From Candidatus Pantoea floridensis (GTDB lineage: Bacteria; Pseudomonadota; Gammaproteobacteria; Enterobacterales; Enterobacteriaceae), in assembly GCF_900215435.1 (NCBI RefSeq), contig NZ_OCMY01000001.1:2542001-2606000 (forward strand): a DNA stretch of 64,000 nt, given 5' to 3'. This document shows positions 16,883-25,989 of this stretch, one piece after another. Below the pieces are notes generated by a model. That model was given only the letters and a program-made list of their open reading frames with translations. It ran no database searches and had not been told where the DNA came from. Numbering within the stretch: position 1 is the first letter of the stretch; each line of letters starts with the position of its first letter. The translations under genes were made by a program, and so were the position numbers.

Positions 16883-17950
16883 ATGGCATCAATCATACTG
16901 CGCGGGCTGTGCAAATCCTTTGCGGCGCAGCCGGTGTTGCAAGATATCTCGCTGCAGATTGCGCAGGGAGAATTCATCGCCGTATTAGGCCCGTCGGGCT
17001 GCGGCAAAACCACGTTACTGCGCCTGCTGGCCGGATTTGAAACCGCCGATGCCGGGGAAATCCACGTTGGCAATCGCTGCTTTGCGGCTCCGGGCGTGCA
17101 CGTGCCGCCGGAAGATCGTCAGCTTGGCGTGGTATTCCAAAGCTACGCGCTGTGGCCGCATATGACGGTTGCGGAAAATGTCGCCTACAGCCTGAAAGTC
17201 AATGGCGTGGCGCGTGCAGAACGCGAACGCCGCACCGAGCAGGCACTGGAACTGGTGGGATTGCAGGATTTTGCCACGCGTCGTCCCGCCGATCTCTCCG
17301 GTGGCCAGCGTCAGCGTGTGGCGCTGGCGCGTTGTCTGGTCGCGCAGCCAACGCTGGTATTGCTCGACGAACCGCTGGCGAATCTTGATGTGCACCTGCG
17401 CGCCACAATGGAAGAGGAGTTCCGCCGCTTCCACCATCACAGCCACGCGACTTTGCTTTATATCACTCACGATCAGCATGAAGCCATGGCGCTGGCCGAC
17501 CGCATCGTGGTGATGGATGGCGGACGCGTGATGCAGTTTGCCACGCCGCACACGCTGTGGCGTGAACCGGCGAATGAGATGGTTGCCCGCTTTATTGATG
17601 ACGGCAAAGTGCTGCCCATCCACGACATCGAACCGTTCGGCGCAGGCCGCGCGCAGGCCACGCTGTGCGGTTTGCGCGTGTCATTACGCTGCGCGCCTGA
17701 GCAGCGCCCGCAGCCGCACGGGCAAGCCAGTTTTCATGCGGTGGACTTCCGCCTGGCGCAGCCTGGCGAACCGCAGTTTGCCGCCCAGGTGCAGCGGGTG
17801 ATTTATCGCGGCGGCCATTATCAGCTGATTGTCACGCCGCTGGCGGCACCTGAAACCCGCATCACGTTGCTGCTGGATGGGCCACCTTTACCCGTTGTCG
17901 ACGCTACGCTGGGTGTGGCGCTGCGCGACGGTTGGATTCTGCCTTCTTAA
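16883..17950 (+). CDS. ABC importer ATPase (FbpC/AfuC-like)
   Basis: A 355-residue ATP-binding subunit: Walker A GPSGCGKTT (about 36-44), Q-loop VVFQSYALWPHMT, signature LSGGQRQRVALARC, Walker B LVLLDEPLANLD, H-loop THDQ. The C-terminal 110 residues form a TOBE-like domain. It is most like ATPases of ferric iron and polyamine/phosphonate-type importers. It begins the operon ATPase, binding protein, fused permease; the binding protein starts 24 bases after its stop. Start 16883 is supported by AAGAAAGG upstream. No Fur-type operator is obvious, so regulation by iron is not shown. Confidence 0.9.
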   Translation: MASIILRGLCKSFAAQPVLQDISLQIAQGEFIAVLGPSGCGKTTLLRLLAGFETADAGEIHVGNRCFAAPGVHVPPEDRQLGVVFQSYALWPHMTVAENVAYSLKVNGVARAERERRTEQALELVGLQDFATRRPADLSGGQRQRVALARCLVAQPTLVLLDEPLANLDVHLRATMEEEFRRFHHHSHATLLYITHDQHEAMALADRIVVMDGGRVMQFATPHTLWREPANEMVARFIDDGKVLPIHDIEPFGAGRAQATLCGLRVSLRCAPEQRPQPHGQASFHAVDFRLAQPGEPQFAAQVQRVIYRGGHYQLIVTPLAAPETRITLLLDGPPLPVVDATLGVALRDGWILPS

Positions 17951-17974
17951 TCGTTATCAACTCAGGGAAATGCT

Positions 17975-18961
17975 ATGCGTACGTCATTTAACGTTTTGAT
18001 GTTAGCCGGATTACTCGTTTCAGCCGTCAGCCATGCCGACGACGCGCCAGCGGGAAAGCTGGTGGTTTACACCTCGCAGGCACCGGAAATTGCTCAGCAG
18101 ACCATGGATGCATTCAGAGCAGCTTATCCGAATGTGCAGGTGGAGTGGACGCGTAACGGCACCACGCAATTGATGAATGTGCTGCGCACCGAGATGATGA
18201 GCGGCCAGGCGAAGCCCGATGTACTGCTGATTGCCGATGCCATTAACCTTGGCGCGCTCAAGAATGAAAACCAGCTCTACCGCTACAGCGACGCGCCACT
18301 CAGCCATATCAATCCGGCGTTTTACGATAAAGATAAAACCTTTTTTGGCACCAAAATCATCGCCACGGTGATTGCCTATAACACGCAGCACGCGCAGCCG
18401 ATTGATAGCTGGAACGCGTTGGCGGTTGAAGCCAACAAGGGGCAGATTGCGGTGCCTAGCCCGCTCTATTCCGGCGCGGCGCTCTACAAGCTGCACACCG
18501 ACATCAACACGCCGTCCATTGGCTGGAACTTCTATAAGCAGCTTGCGGCGATTGGCGTGGCGCCGCAGGGCGGTAACGGCCCGGCGCTGAAAGCCGTCGC
18601 CAGCGGGCTGGATAAATACGGCATCATCACCGATGCCGACGTGATTCTGGCGAAGAAAAAAGGCTCCCCGGTTGACCTGGTCTATCCGAAAGAAGGCGTT
18701 TCCTATGTGACCGAGCCGGTAGCCATCATGAAGTCGGTGCATAATCTGCCTGCCGCCAAGGCGTTTGTGAACTTTATGCTGTCGGAGCCGGGCCAGAAAC
18801 TCGTGGTCGAACAGGGCAACCGTCCGGTGGACGATCGCGTTGCGGCGCCAGCAGGCTTCACGCCGATCGACCAGATCAAGCTGCTGTCGCCTGACGTCGC
18901 GAAAGCGATTAAAGAAGACGCCGCGGTGCGCGATCAATTCACCGCCCTGTTCGGCGGCTAA
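17975..18961 (+). CDS. Periplasmic substrate-binding protein of FbpA-like ABC importer
   Basis: A 328-residue secreted protein with a signal peptide ending at about residue 21 (VSAVSHA). It is a class II extracellular binding protein: KLVVYTSQAPEIAQ, PNVQVEWTRNGTTQLMN, a hinge near DVLLIADAINLGALK, YNTQHAQPIDSWN, and the common C-terminal AKAFVNFMLSEPGQ. It resembles iron(III) and phosphonate binding proteins, but I do not see the adjacent tyrosine pair that binds ferric iron in FbpA, so the substrate stays open. It sits between the ATPase and permease genes and would deliver ligand to the permease. Confidence 0.88.
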   Translation: MRTSFNVLMLAGLLVSAVSHADDAPAGKLVVYTSQAPEIAQQTMDAFRAAYPNVQVEWTRNGTTQLMNVLRTEMMSGQAKPDVLLIADAINLGALKNENQLYRYSDAPLSHINPAFYDKDKTFFGTKIIATVIAYNTQHAQPIDSWNALAVEANKGQIAVPSPLYSGAALYKLHTDINTPSIGWNFYKQLAAIGVAPQGGNGPALKAVASGLDKYGIITDADVILAKKKGSPVDLVYPKEGVSYVTEPVAIMKSVHNLPAAKAFVNFMLSEPGQKLVVEQGNRPVDDRVAAPAGFTPIDQIKLLSPDVAKAIKEDAAVRDQFTALFGG

Positions 18962-18963
18962 GC

Positions 18964-20700
18964 ATGAGCGTGGTCAGCAACGAATGGCGCAGCGCGGCGC
19001 GCGGCGGTAAACGCGTTAACAGCGAACGCCTGGTTCTGGCGCTGATGGTAGTGCTGATTGGTTTACTGTCGGTCGCGCCACTGCTGCGGCTGGTATGGAC
19101 CGCTATCGCGCCTGCCGGCGTGCCGGACATGGCGCGGTTAGCGCGTCTGCTGACCAGCGATCGCGTGCTTATCGCCAGCGGCAACACGTTGCTTATCGCA
19201 CTCAGCTCCACCTTGATTTCCGTGGTGCTGGGCACCGCCGCCGCCTGGCTGGTGGCGCTCAGCAACCTGCGCGGCAAAACCGCGTGGGTATTTGCCTTTA
19301 TTCTGCCGCTGATGATTCCGCCGCAGGTCACGGCGCTGGCCTGGCTACAGGCGCTGGCACCGGGCAGTCCGCTGGCGCTGCTGTGTGCCACGATGGGGCT
19401 GCCGTGGTTTGCGCCGGGTGAACAACCGCTCTATTCCCTTACCGGCATTGTGCTACTGCTGGGGACGCACAATGCGCCGCTGGTGTTTCTCACCGTGCGC
19501 GCCGGTTTGCGCCGTTTACCGGCAGACTTAGTCGAAGCGGCGCAGGCGAGCGGGGCGACGCGCCTGCGTGTGTTATTCACCGTTATTTTGCCGCTGGCAC
19601 GGCCGGCGATTTTTGCCGGTGCCGCCCTCACTTTTGTTGCCGCAGCAGGCAATTTTGGTATTCAGGCCCTGCTCGGCATTCCGGCGCGCGTGCCAACGCT
19701 TATCACGCTAGTGTATCAGCAGCTCAATGGTATTGGCCCGAGTGCGCTGCCGAATACGGCGGTATACGCCTTGCTGATCGCGGCGATTACGCTGGCGGGC
19801 ATGGCGGCCAGCGCGTGGCTGGGCGGGCGGCATGATGTGCGCGTTAACGGCGCACCGCGCCTGTGGCAGCAATCGCTGGGGCGCGCCCGTGTGGCTATTG
19901 AAGCGCTGGCGTGGTGGTGGATGGCATTGACGCTACTTTTACCGCTCAGTGCCTTGCTTATCACGGCGTTAACCCGCGGCTTTGGCCAGGCGCTGACCTG
20001 GCAAACGCTGACGCTGGAAAACTTCCGCGCCGCCTTGTGGGGCTATCCGGCTGTGCGTCAGGCTTTCCTCACCAGTCTGGGATTGACCACGCTAGCGGCG
20101 CTGATTCTGACGGTTTGCGCGTTATTCCTCGCTTACTTCCTTAGCTGGCGTCGTACAAAACTGGTGCGCGGCCTGTGGCTGGCGAGTGAACTCACCTACG
20201 CGCTGCCGGGAATTGTGACCGGCGTGGCGGCGATGCTGTTCTTCCTGCGCCCGCTGCCGATCGTCAACGTTTCGCTGTACGGCACGGTGTGGATCATCCT
20301 CGCCGCCTATCTGGCAAACTTCCTCGCGCTGGTGCTGCGTCCGACGCTGGCCGGATTCGCACAGCTGGAGCCGGCGCTGGATGAAGCGGCACGTTTGTGC
20401 GGTGCCGGCTTTATGCGGCGCATGCGCGATATTCTGCTGCCTTTGGCTGCGCCCGCCGCGCTGGCGGGCAGCGTGCTGGTCTTTCTCACCGCCCTGAATG
20501 AAATTCAGGTCTCGATATTGCTGGTCACTTCGCAAACCCAAACCATTGGACCTACCATTGTGTTTCTTGACGAAGGCGGATCGGCTTCGCTGGCGGCGGC
20601 AGTGGGCTGCCTGATGATTGTTGTGGTTTGCTTATTGATGACGCTCGCCACCTATCTGGCGCGACGCCTGCCGCAAGGCGTTCTTCCCTGGCAAGCGTAA
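18964..20700 (+). CDS. ABC importer permease, two fused membrane domains (FbpB-like)
   Basis: A 578-residue integral membrane protein with about twelve hydrophobic helices and two copies of the permease fold. Each has an EAA loop for contact with the ATPase: VEAAQASGATRLRVLFTVIL (about 190-210) and LDEAARLCGAGFMRRMRD (about 475-492). The duplicated architecture is that of FbpB/AfuB permeases. It begins 2 bases after the binding protein stop, completing the operon. The substrate is unknown; ferric iron, phosphonate or a related small anion are candidates. Confidence 0.9.
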   Translation: MSVVSNEWRSAARGGKRVNSERLVLALMVVLIGLLSVAPLLRLVWTAIAPAGVPDMARLARLLTSDRVLIASGNTLLIALSSTLISVVLGTAAAWLVALSNLRGKTAWVFAFILPLMIPPQVTALAWLQALAPGSPLALLCATMGLPWFAPGEQPLYSLTGIVLLLGTHNAPLVFLTVRAGLRRLPADLVEAAQASGATRLRVLFTVILPLARPAIFAGAALTFVAAAGNFGIQALLGIPARVPTLITLVYQQLNGIGPSALPNTAVYALLIAAITLAGMAASAWLGGRHDVRVNGAPRLWQQSLGRARVAIEALAWWWMALTLLLPLSALLITALTRGFGQALTWQTLTLENFRAALWGYPAVRQAFLTSLGLTTLAALILTVCALFLAYFLSWRRTKLVRGLWLASELTYALPGIVTGVAAMLFFLRPLPIVNVSLYGTVWIILAAYLANFLALVLRPTLAGFAQLEPALDEAARLCGAGFMRRMRDILLPLAAPAALAGSVLVFLTALNEIQVSILLVTSQTQTIGPTIVFLDEGGSASLAAAVGCLMIVVVCLLMTLATYLARRLPQGVLPWQA

Positions 20701-20902
20701 CGGGCGTTTCCGTCAACGCATGATGAATGGTTAAGTATCCCGCTGAACATTTTCTCGCCACTGCCGATAATCTACCTACCAACATTTGTCTGTGGGCGAA
20801 TAGCGCTTGTCAGCGCTGCGTATTTGCGCTTAAGTCTGCATGATAATTAAGAATTTTCTTAAAAATTCTGCATAACACCAGGCCAGCAATAGGCGAATAA
20901 CA

Positions 20903-23746
20903 ATGAATAATAACTCTGACGTCATGTACCGACTCCTGGTGCAGAGCGTAGTGGATTACGCCATTTACATGCTCAAACCCGATGGCACCGTGGCGAACTG
21001 GAACACCGGGGCCGAACGCGCCAAGGGCTACACGCCCGACGAGATTGTTGGGAAGAATTTTGCGCTGTTCTACAGCGAAGACGATCGTAAGAACGGCGCA
21101 CCGCAGCGTGGGCTTTCCATCGCTACAGCGACGGGACGTTTCGAAACCGAAGGTTGGCGCTATCGTAAAGACGGCAGCGCGTTTTGGGCACACGTGGTGA
21201 TTGACGCCATTCGTGATGAGTACGGTGAGCTATTGGGCTTCGCCAAAATCACCCGCGACTGCACCGAACAACAGGCATTACAGCGGAAACAGCGGGAACA
21301 GGAGCAGCGTTTTCGTATGCTGGTGGAGGGCGTTAGCGATTACGCCATCTACATGCTCGATTTGGACGGCAACGTTGAAAATTGGAACGTAGGCGCACAG
21401 CGCGCAAAAGGCTACGTGGCGGAAGAGATCGTTGGGCAGCACTTCTCGCGCTTCTACAGTGCGCAGGATCGCCTCAATCACATCCCGGAGAAGAACCTCA
21501 GCACCGCGTTTAAAACCGGTCGATTTGAGGATGAAGGTTACCGTTATCGCAAAGACGGCAGCGCCTTTTGGGCGCACGTCATCATTGACGCAATTCGTGA
21601 TGATGCCGGCAAGCTGATCGGCTACGCTAAAATCACCCGCGACTGTACCGAGCAGCAGGCGCTACTGCGCAAACAGCAGGAGCAAGAGAAAAACTTCCGC
21701 CTATTGGTTGAGGGCGTGCGCGATTACGCCATTTATATGCTGGATGTGCAGGGCCGAGTGGTGAACTGGAATAGCGGTGCACAGCGTGCCAAAGGCTATG
21801 TTGCCGATGAGATTATTGGCCAACACTTCTCGGTGTTTTACAGTTCAGCCGAGCGCAATGCCAATGCGCCTGAAGCGAATCTCGGGATTGCGTTGAAAAC
21901 CGGGCGTTTTGAAGATGAAGGCTGGCGCTACCGTAAAGACGGTTCCGCCTTCTGGGCGCACGTGGTTATCGAAGCGATTAGCGATGAAACCGGCAAACTG
22001 ATTGGCTTCGCCAAAATTACCCGCGACGTGACCGAGCGTCGTGAGAATGAGCAAAAGCTGCTGCGCGCGCGGGATTTGGCGCAGACGCAGAGCGCGAAAA
22101 TGTCGGAGTTATCCGGCTTTCTCGACACCATCATCAGTAATATTCCCTCTTGTGTGATTGTTGAAGACGCCATCAGCCGTGAAATTTTGATGGTAAATGA
22201 CAAAGCCGAGCAGCTGTTTGGCATCAACAAAGCGCTGATCATGCATAAACGCCCGCACGAATGTATGTCGCCGGAGCTGGGGGATTACTTCAACAGCCTG
22301 GCGGATGTGGCGTTGCGCAGCGAAGGTATTCATTCACGGGAACAGCTGCTGCTAACCGCCGGCGGCGAGCGCATTCTGCATACCCGCGCTACCACCATCA
22401 GCGGCAAGGATATGCGTCAAAACTACGTGATGCTGATTGTGGAAGACGTAACGGATCAGCGCGAAGCGGATGCGCGTATCCGCCATATGGCGCACCACGA
22501 TAACCTCACCAGCCTGCCAAACCGCGTGCTGTTCCGCCAGAAGCTGAGCGAAGCGCTGCGGGTTGATAGCCAGAACAAGCACATCAGCGCGACGCTCTGT
22601 CTCGATCTCGACAACTTCAAGAATGTGAATGATGCGCTGGGCCACCAGATTGGTGACGATCTGTTGCGCGTGGTGGCGAAACGCCTGCGCAGCGCCCTGC
22701 GCGATCACGATACATTGGCACGCATTGGGGGCGATGAGTTTGCCATTGTGCTACCGAATGTTCGCGGTGCGGATGAAGCGGCGATGGTGGCGCAGCGGCT
22801 CATAGAAGCGATTCGTCCACCGGTGAACATTGAAGGGCATAATTTGTCGGTGGGCTTAAGCGTGGGAATTGCGCTGACGTCACAAACCACCAATACCCCC
22901 GAACATATGCTGCGCTGCGCCGATATGGCGCTGTACGAAGCCAAGCGCAATGGCCGCAACCGCTTTGAACACTTCACGCTGGCGATGGACGATCTGGCGC
23001 GCAGCCGTCGTGTGATCGAGAACGATCTGCGTGAAGCCATTACTGGCCGCCAGCTTAAGCTCTATTACCAGCCGATCACCGATGAGAACGGCATTATTGG
23101 CTATGAAGCGCTGATGCGCTGGCATCACCCGATTAAGGGGCTGATCATGCCGAATGATTTTATCCCCATCGCCGAAGAGACCGGCTTGATCCATATGCTC
23201 GGCGCGTATGCGCTGTATGAAGCCTGCCGCGAAGCGCAGAGCTGGGGTACGGAGCAATCGGTCTCGGTGAATTTGTCACCGCTGCAGTTCAAGAACAGCT
23301 CGCTGGTTTCGGTGGTCGAAGGCGCGCTGCGGGAATCAGGGCTTGCGCCGCATCGGCTGGAGGTGGAGATCACCGAATCGGTGCTGCTGGACGATACGCT
23401 CGGTAATATCCGCACGCTGCAAAGCCTGAAAACCCTCGGCGTGCAGATTGCGCTCGATGATTTTGGCACCGGCTATTCATCGCTGAGCTATTTGCGATCG
23501 TTCCCGTTCGACAAGATCAAAATCGATAAGTCGTTCATCAACGATATGGGCGATAGCCGCGAAGCGCTGGCGATTATCCGCGCCATTACCGGCATGAGCC
23601 GCAGTCTCGATATTCAGATCACCGCCGAAGGTGTAGAGAGCAGCGAGCAGTTTGCCAAGCTGCGCGAAGAGGGCTGTACGTTGTTCCAGGGCTATTTCTT
23701 TGGGCGTCCACAGCCATCGGAATTGCGTTTGAAAGCGTTGGATTAA
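20903..23746 (+). CDS. Soluble PAS x3(+1)-GGDEF-EAL cyclic-di-GMP protein
   Basis: A 947-residue protein without membrane segments. Three nearly identical PAS-PAC modules repeat with a 128-residue period (DYAIYML...W.R.A..RAKGY), then a fourth, different PAS (about 400-515). A GGDEF domain follows (LARIGGDEF intact, with an RDHD inhibitory site nine residues before it), then an EAL domain with all catalytic motifs (YEALMRW, VNLSPLQF, EITE, LDDFGTGYSS, IKID, AEGVES). The I-site argues for a real diguanylate cyclase with product control and the EAL domain for phosphodiesterase activity. The repeated PAS modules suggest redox, flavin or haem sensing; the ligand is unknown. It is transcribed alone. 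Confidence 0.94.
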   Translation: MNNNSDVMYRLLVQSVVDYAIYMLKPDGTVANWNTGAERAKGYTPDEIVGKNFALFYSEDDRKNGAPQRGLSIATATGRFETEGWRYRKDGSAFWAHVVIDAIRDEYGELLGFAKITRDCTEQQALQRKQREQEQRFRMLVEGVSDYAIYMLDLDGNVENWNVGAQRAKGYVAEEIVGQHFSRFYSAQDRLNHIPEKNLSTAFKTGRFEDEGYRYRKDGSAFWAHVIIDAIRDDAGKLIGYAKITRDCTEQQALLRKQQEQEKNFRLLVEGVRDYAIYMLDVQGRVVNWNSGAQRAKGYVADEIIGQHFSVFYSSAERNANAPEANLGIALKTGRFEDEGWRYRKDGSAFWAHVVIEAISDETGKLIGFAKITRDVTERRENEQKLLRARDLAQTQSAKMSELSGFLDTIISNIPSCVIVEDAISREILMVNDKAEQLFGINKALIMHKRPHECMSPELGDYFNSLADVALRSEGIHSREQLLLTAGGERILHTRATTISGKDMRQNYVMLIVEDVTDQREADARIRHMAHHDNLTSLPNRVLFRQKLSEALRVDSQNKHISATLCLDLDNFKNVNDALGHQIGDDLLRVVAKRLRSALRDHDTLARIGGDEFAIVLPNVRGADEAAMVAQRLIEAIRPPVNIEGHNLSVGLSVGIALTSQTTNTPEHMLRCADMALYEAKRNGRNRFEHFTLAMDDLARSRRVIENDLREAITGRQLKLYYQPITDENGIIGYEALMRWHHPIKGLIMPNDFIPIAEETGLIHMLGAYALYEACREAQSWGTEQSVSVNLSPLQFKNSSLVSVVEGALRESGLAPHRLEVEITESVLLDDTLGNIRTLQSLKTLGVQIALDDFGTGYSSLSYLRSFPFDKIKIDKSFINDMGDSREALAIIRAITGMSRSLDIQITAEGVESSEQFAKLREEGCTLFQGYFFGRPQPSELRLKALD

Positions 23747-23753
23747 TTATCCT

Positions 23754-23777
23754 GGTCGCCATGAATGGCGACCTTAC
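23754..23777. repeat. Short covarying palindrome, single copy
   Basis: Arms TCGCCAT/ATGGCGA with centre CATGAATG and a CCTTAC flank, eight bases after the stop of the PAS-GGDEF-EAL gene. Confidence 0.85.
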
Positions 23778-23797
23778 AATCTTCCCTGCGAAGCTAT

Positions 23798-23822
23798 AAA
23801 AAAACGCCCGACATGTCGGGCG
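23798..23822 (-). terminator. Terminator of ftnA
   Basis: Perfect palindrome CGCCCGACATGTCGGGCG (23805-23822) followed, on the minus strand, by seven T. It lies just past the end of the ferritin gene. Confidence 0.85.
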
Positions 23823-23854
23823 TTAGCGGTTTTGCTGTGTGTAATCTTTTTTTT

Positions 23855-24361
23855 TTATGCGCCGTGGCCGTCAACGGACATGTGGCCGAGATCTTTGTCC
23901 ACCAGGAACAGGCCTTCGCCTTTATTGCCCACCAGCGCCAGTTTATCCAGCACGGTTTTGAACAGCTTCTCTTCTTCATGCTGCTCTGCCACGTACCACT
24001 GCAGGAAGTTGAAGGTTGAGTAATCCTGCGTGGTTAATGCCGAATGCACCAGCTCATTGATTTTTTTGGTGATCAGCTGCTCATGCTTCAGCGCTTCTTC
24101 CAGCACATCATTCAACGAGGTCCAGCTAATTGCCGGTGCAGCAATGCTGCCCAGAACCGGAAGGGCACCTGCATCGCTAACGTAATCGAACAGCTTTTGC
24201 ATGTGCTGCATCTCTTCGCGTGAATGCATTTTCAGGAATGAAGCGGCACCTTCATAGCCTTTATCGCTGCACCAGGCGCTCATCTGCAGATACAGGTTGG
24301 CAGAAAAGAATTCCAGGTTCAGTTGGTCGTTTAAACGAGAGGTCATTTCAGCAGTTAACAT
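23855..24361 (-). CDS. ftnA: Ferritin FtnA, iron storage
   Basis: A 168-residue four-helix ferritin that aligns with E. coli FtnA along its length. It shows the ferroxidase-site residues of non-haem bacterial ferritins (Glu in QLNLEFFSANLYLQMS, EEMQHM in the second helix, EEALKHE, and EQHEEE in the fourth). Subunits form a 24-mer that oxidises and stores iron in the cytosol. The gene is monocistronic, with a good terminator, and AAAGGA precedes the ATG. It is divergent from the amidohydrolase at 24600; the AT-rich gap between them holds both promoters, and no perfect Fur box is seen. Confidence 0.96.
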   Translation of the reverse strand: MLTAEMTSRLNDQLNLEFFSANLYLQMSAWCSDKGYEGAASFLKMHSREEMQHMQKLFDYVSDAGALPVLGSIAAPAISWTSLNDVLEEALKHEQLITKKINELVHSALTTQDYSTFNFLQWYVAEQHEEEKLFKTVLDKLALVGNKGEGLFLVDKDLGHMSVDGHGA

Positions 24362-24599
24362 GGCTGATTCCTTTTTAATTTATCAGGTGAAGTGCGATGA
24401 ATTATGCATCAATCTATACTTTTTTGTGAAGGGTTTTCCGTAAAAAGGTTGAGTTTATCTTATTGATTGTAAATGGAATTATTCCACTTGTTGAATGCGA
24501 AGAGTTCTCAGTTTTGACTAATTTTCATTCACGCTGGATTGATTATAGCGGCACATCGGGCGATGCTGGGGCTTGCCTTTACTTGTCAGGAGCTTAGCG

Positions 24600-25703
24600 G
24601 TGTCGAATGTCTTAGAGCATTACCATTTTCTGCATGAAATCCCCGAGTTGGGTTTTCAGGAATTTAAAACCTCAGCTTATATTGCCGACCAGCTGGAAAG
24701 CGCTGGCATGAAGGTCACGCGCGGTATCAATAACACGACCGGTATCGTGGCGGAAATTGACAGCGGCGTGCCCGGCCCGGTGCTGGCGCTGCGGGCGGAC
24801 ATGGATGCGCTAGGTCATATTATTGATGGCGTGCCCTGCGCGCGTCATACCTGCGGCCACGATGGGCATTCGTCGGTGGTGCTAACGGCGGCGCAGGAGC
24901 TGCTGAAAGAGGGGGCAATCAAGAAAGGGCGGCTGAAGCTGCTGTTCCAGCCCGCGGAAGAGCTGGGGGCCGGTGCGCTGGCGATGATTGAGGGCGGCGC
25001 GCTTGATGACGTGGAGATGATCCTCGGCTTTCACGTGCGTCCGCTGGAAGAGTGCCATGTGGGACAGGCGACGCCGGCGGTGATCTATTCTGCCTGCAGC
25101 ACGCTGGAAGCCACCATTAAAGGGGCTCCCGCGCATGCGGCGCGGCCACATTTGGGCGTCAACGCGTTGGATGCGGCAGTGCAAGCGGTGCAGGCGGTGA
25201 ACGCCATCCATCTGCCGCCGGGATTAACCTGGAGCGTCAAAGCGACGCGCTTCCTGTGCGATGCCGGTGTCACCAACTCGGTACCGGATGAGGCGCGCGT
25301 GGTGTGGGATCTGCGGTCGCAGGAAAACGCGCCGATGGACTTGCTGAAAGAGAAGGTGACGCTGGCGATTCAGCACAGCGTGGCGGCGCTGGGCGCCACG
25401 GCCGATGTGGTGGTGTTGAAAGAGATGCCTGCCGCGGAGATCCATGAGGAAGCTACCGCGGTGATTCGCGCGGCGATTGTTGATGTGCTGGGCGAAGCGG
25501 GGCTGCTGGAGACCAAAACCACGCCGGGCAGCGAAGATTTCTTTTATTATCCGGTGAAAAATCCGCAGCTGAAAGCCGGTTTCTGGGGACTGGGAACCAA
25601 TCTGGTGCCGGGCCTGCATCATCCTGATATGCGTTTTGAGCTGAGTTCGCTGGAGATTGGCGTGAAGATCTTTAAAGCGGCGGCGGTGCGGGTTCTGGGC
25701 TGA
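24600..25703 (+). CDS. M20 family amidohydrolase (aminoacylase/carboxypeptidase-like)
   Basis: A 367-residue metal-dependent hydrolase of the M20D (HipO/AmhX) type. Metal ligands are visible in LRADMDALGH, HTCGHDGHSS, QPAEELGAGA and, near the end, TTPGSEDFFYY; the dimerisation domain starts around ATIKGAPAHAARPH. Members release amino acids from N-acyl or amide conjugates; the substrate here is unknown. GTG 24600 is chosen as start because CAGGAG lies 8 bases before it and MSNVLEHYHFLHEIPELGF begins where family members do. No signal peptide is present, so it is cytosolic. It is followed by short palindromes. Confidence 0.9.
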   Translation: MSNVLEHYHFLHEIPELGFQEFKTSAYIADQLESAGMKVTRGINNTTGIVAEIDSGVPGPVLALRADMDALGHIIDGVPCARHTCGHDGHSSVVLTAAQELLKEGAIKKGRLKLLFQPAEELGAGALAMIEGGALDDVEMILGFHVRPLEECHVGQATPAVIYSACSTLEATIKGAPAHAARPHLGVNALDAAVQAVQAVNAIHLPPGLTWSVKATRFLCDAGVTNSVPDEARVVWDLRSQENAPMDLLKEKVTLAIQHSVAALGATADVVVLKEMPAAEIHEEATAVIRAAIVDVLGEAGLLETKTTPGSEDFFYYPVKNPQLKAGFWGLGTNLVPGLHHPDMRFELSSLEIGVKIFKAAAVRVLG

Positions 25704-25708
25704 AACAC

Positions 25709-25768
25709 GTAGGGTCAGCATTTATGCTGACCTGGACGCTCCCTGGTGCGCATGAATGCGCACCCTAC
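25709..25768. repeat. Two short covarying palindromes, opposite orientation
   Basis: 25709-25732 has arms TCAGCAT/ATGCTGA; 25745-25768 has arms GTGCGCAT/ATGCGCAC. Flanks GTAGGG and CCCTAC are conserved. The two different arm sequences in one locus show compensatory change. Confidence 0.9.
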
Positions 25769-25989
25769 AAGCCCGGCCATCCGACGATTTCCCCCCTCCG
25801 CGAAATATTGTATGCTATGCCGCCTCAATACTGATGGGACTTCAGGACTGCCGCCAATGTAGATCGCGCATATCTTGCTGTGAACTGACGCCGCTGCGTC
25901 ACCATTGGCCGCGTTATCCCGCGGAATGACCCCGAAACGATTTATCGCAGCGCGCCACCCGCGCGCTGCCCTTGAAGAAGAATTCACTC

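Noticed and set aside
18020..18937. A 305-codon open frame on the minus strand
   Set aside because: Antisense shadow of the substrate-binding protein gene, whose signal peptide and family motifs are clear.
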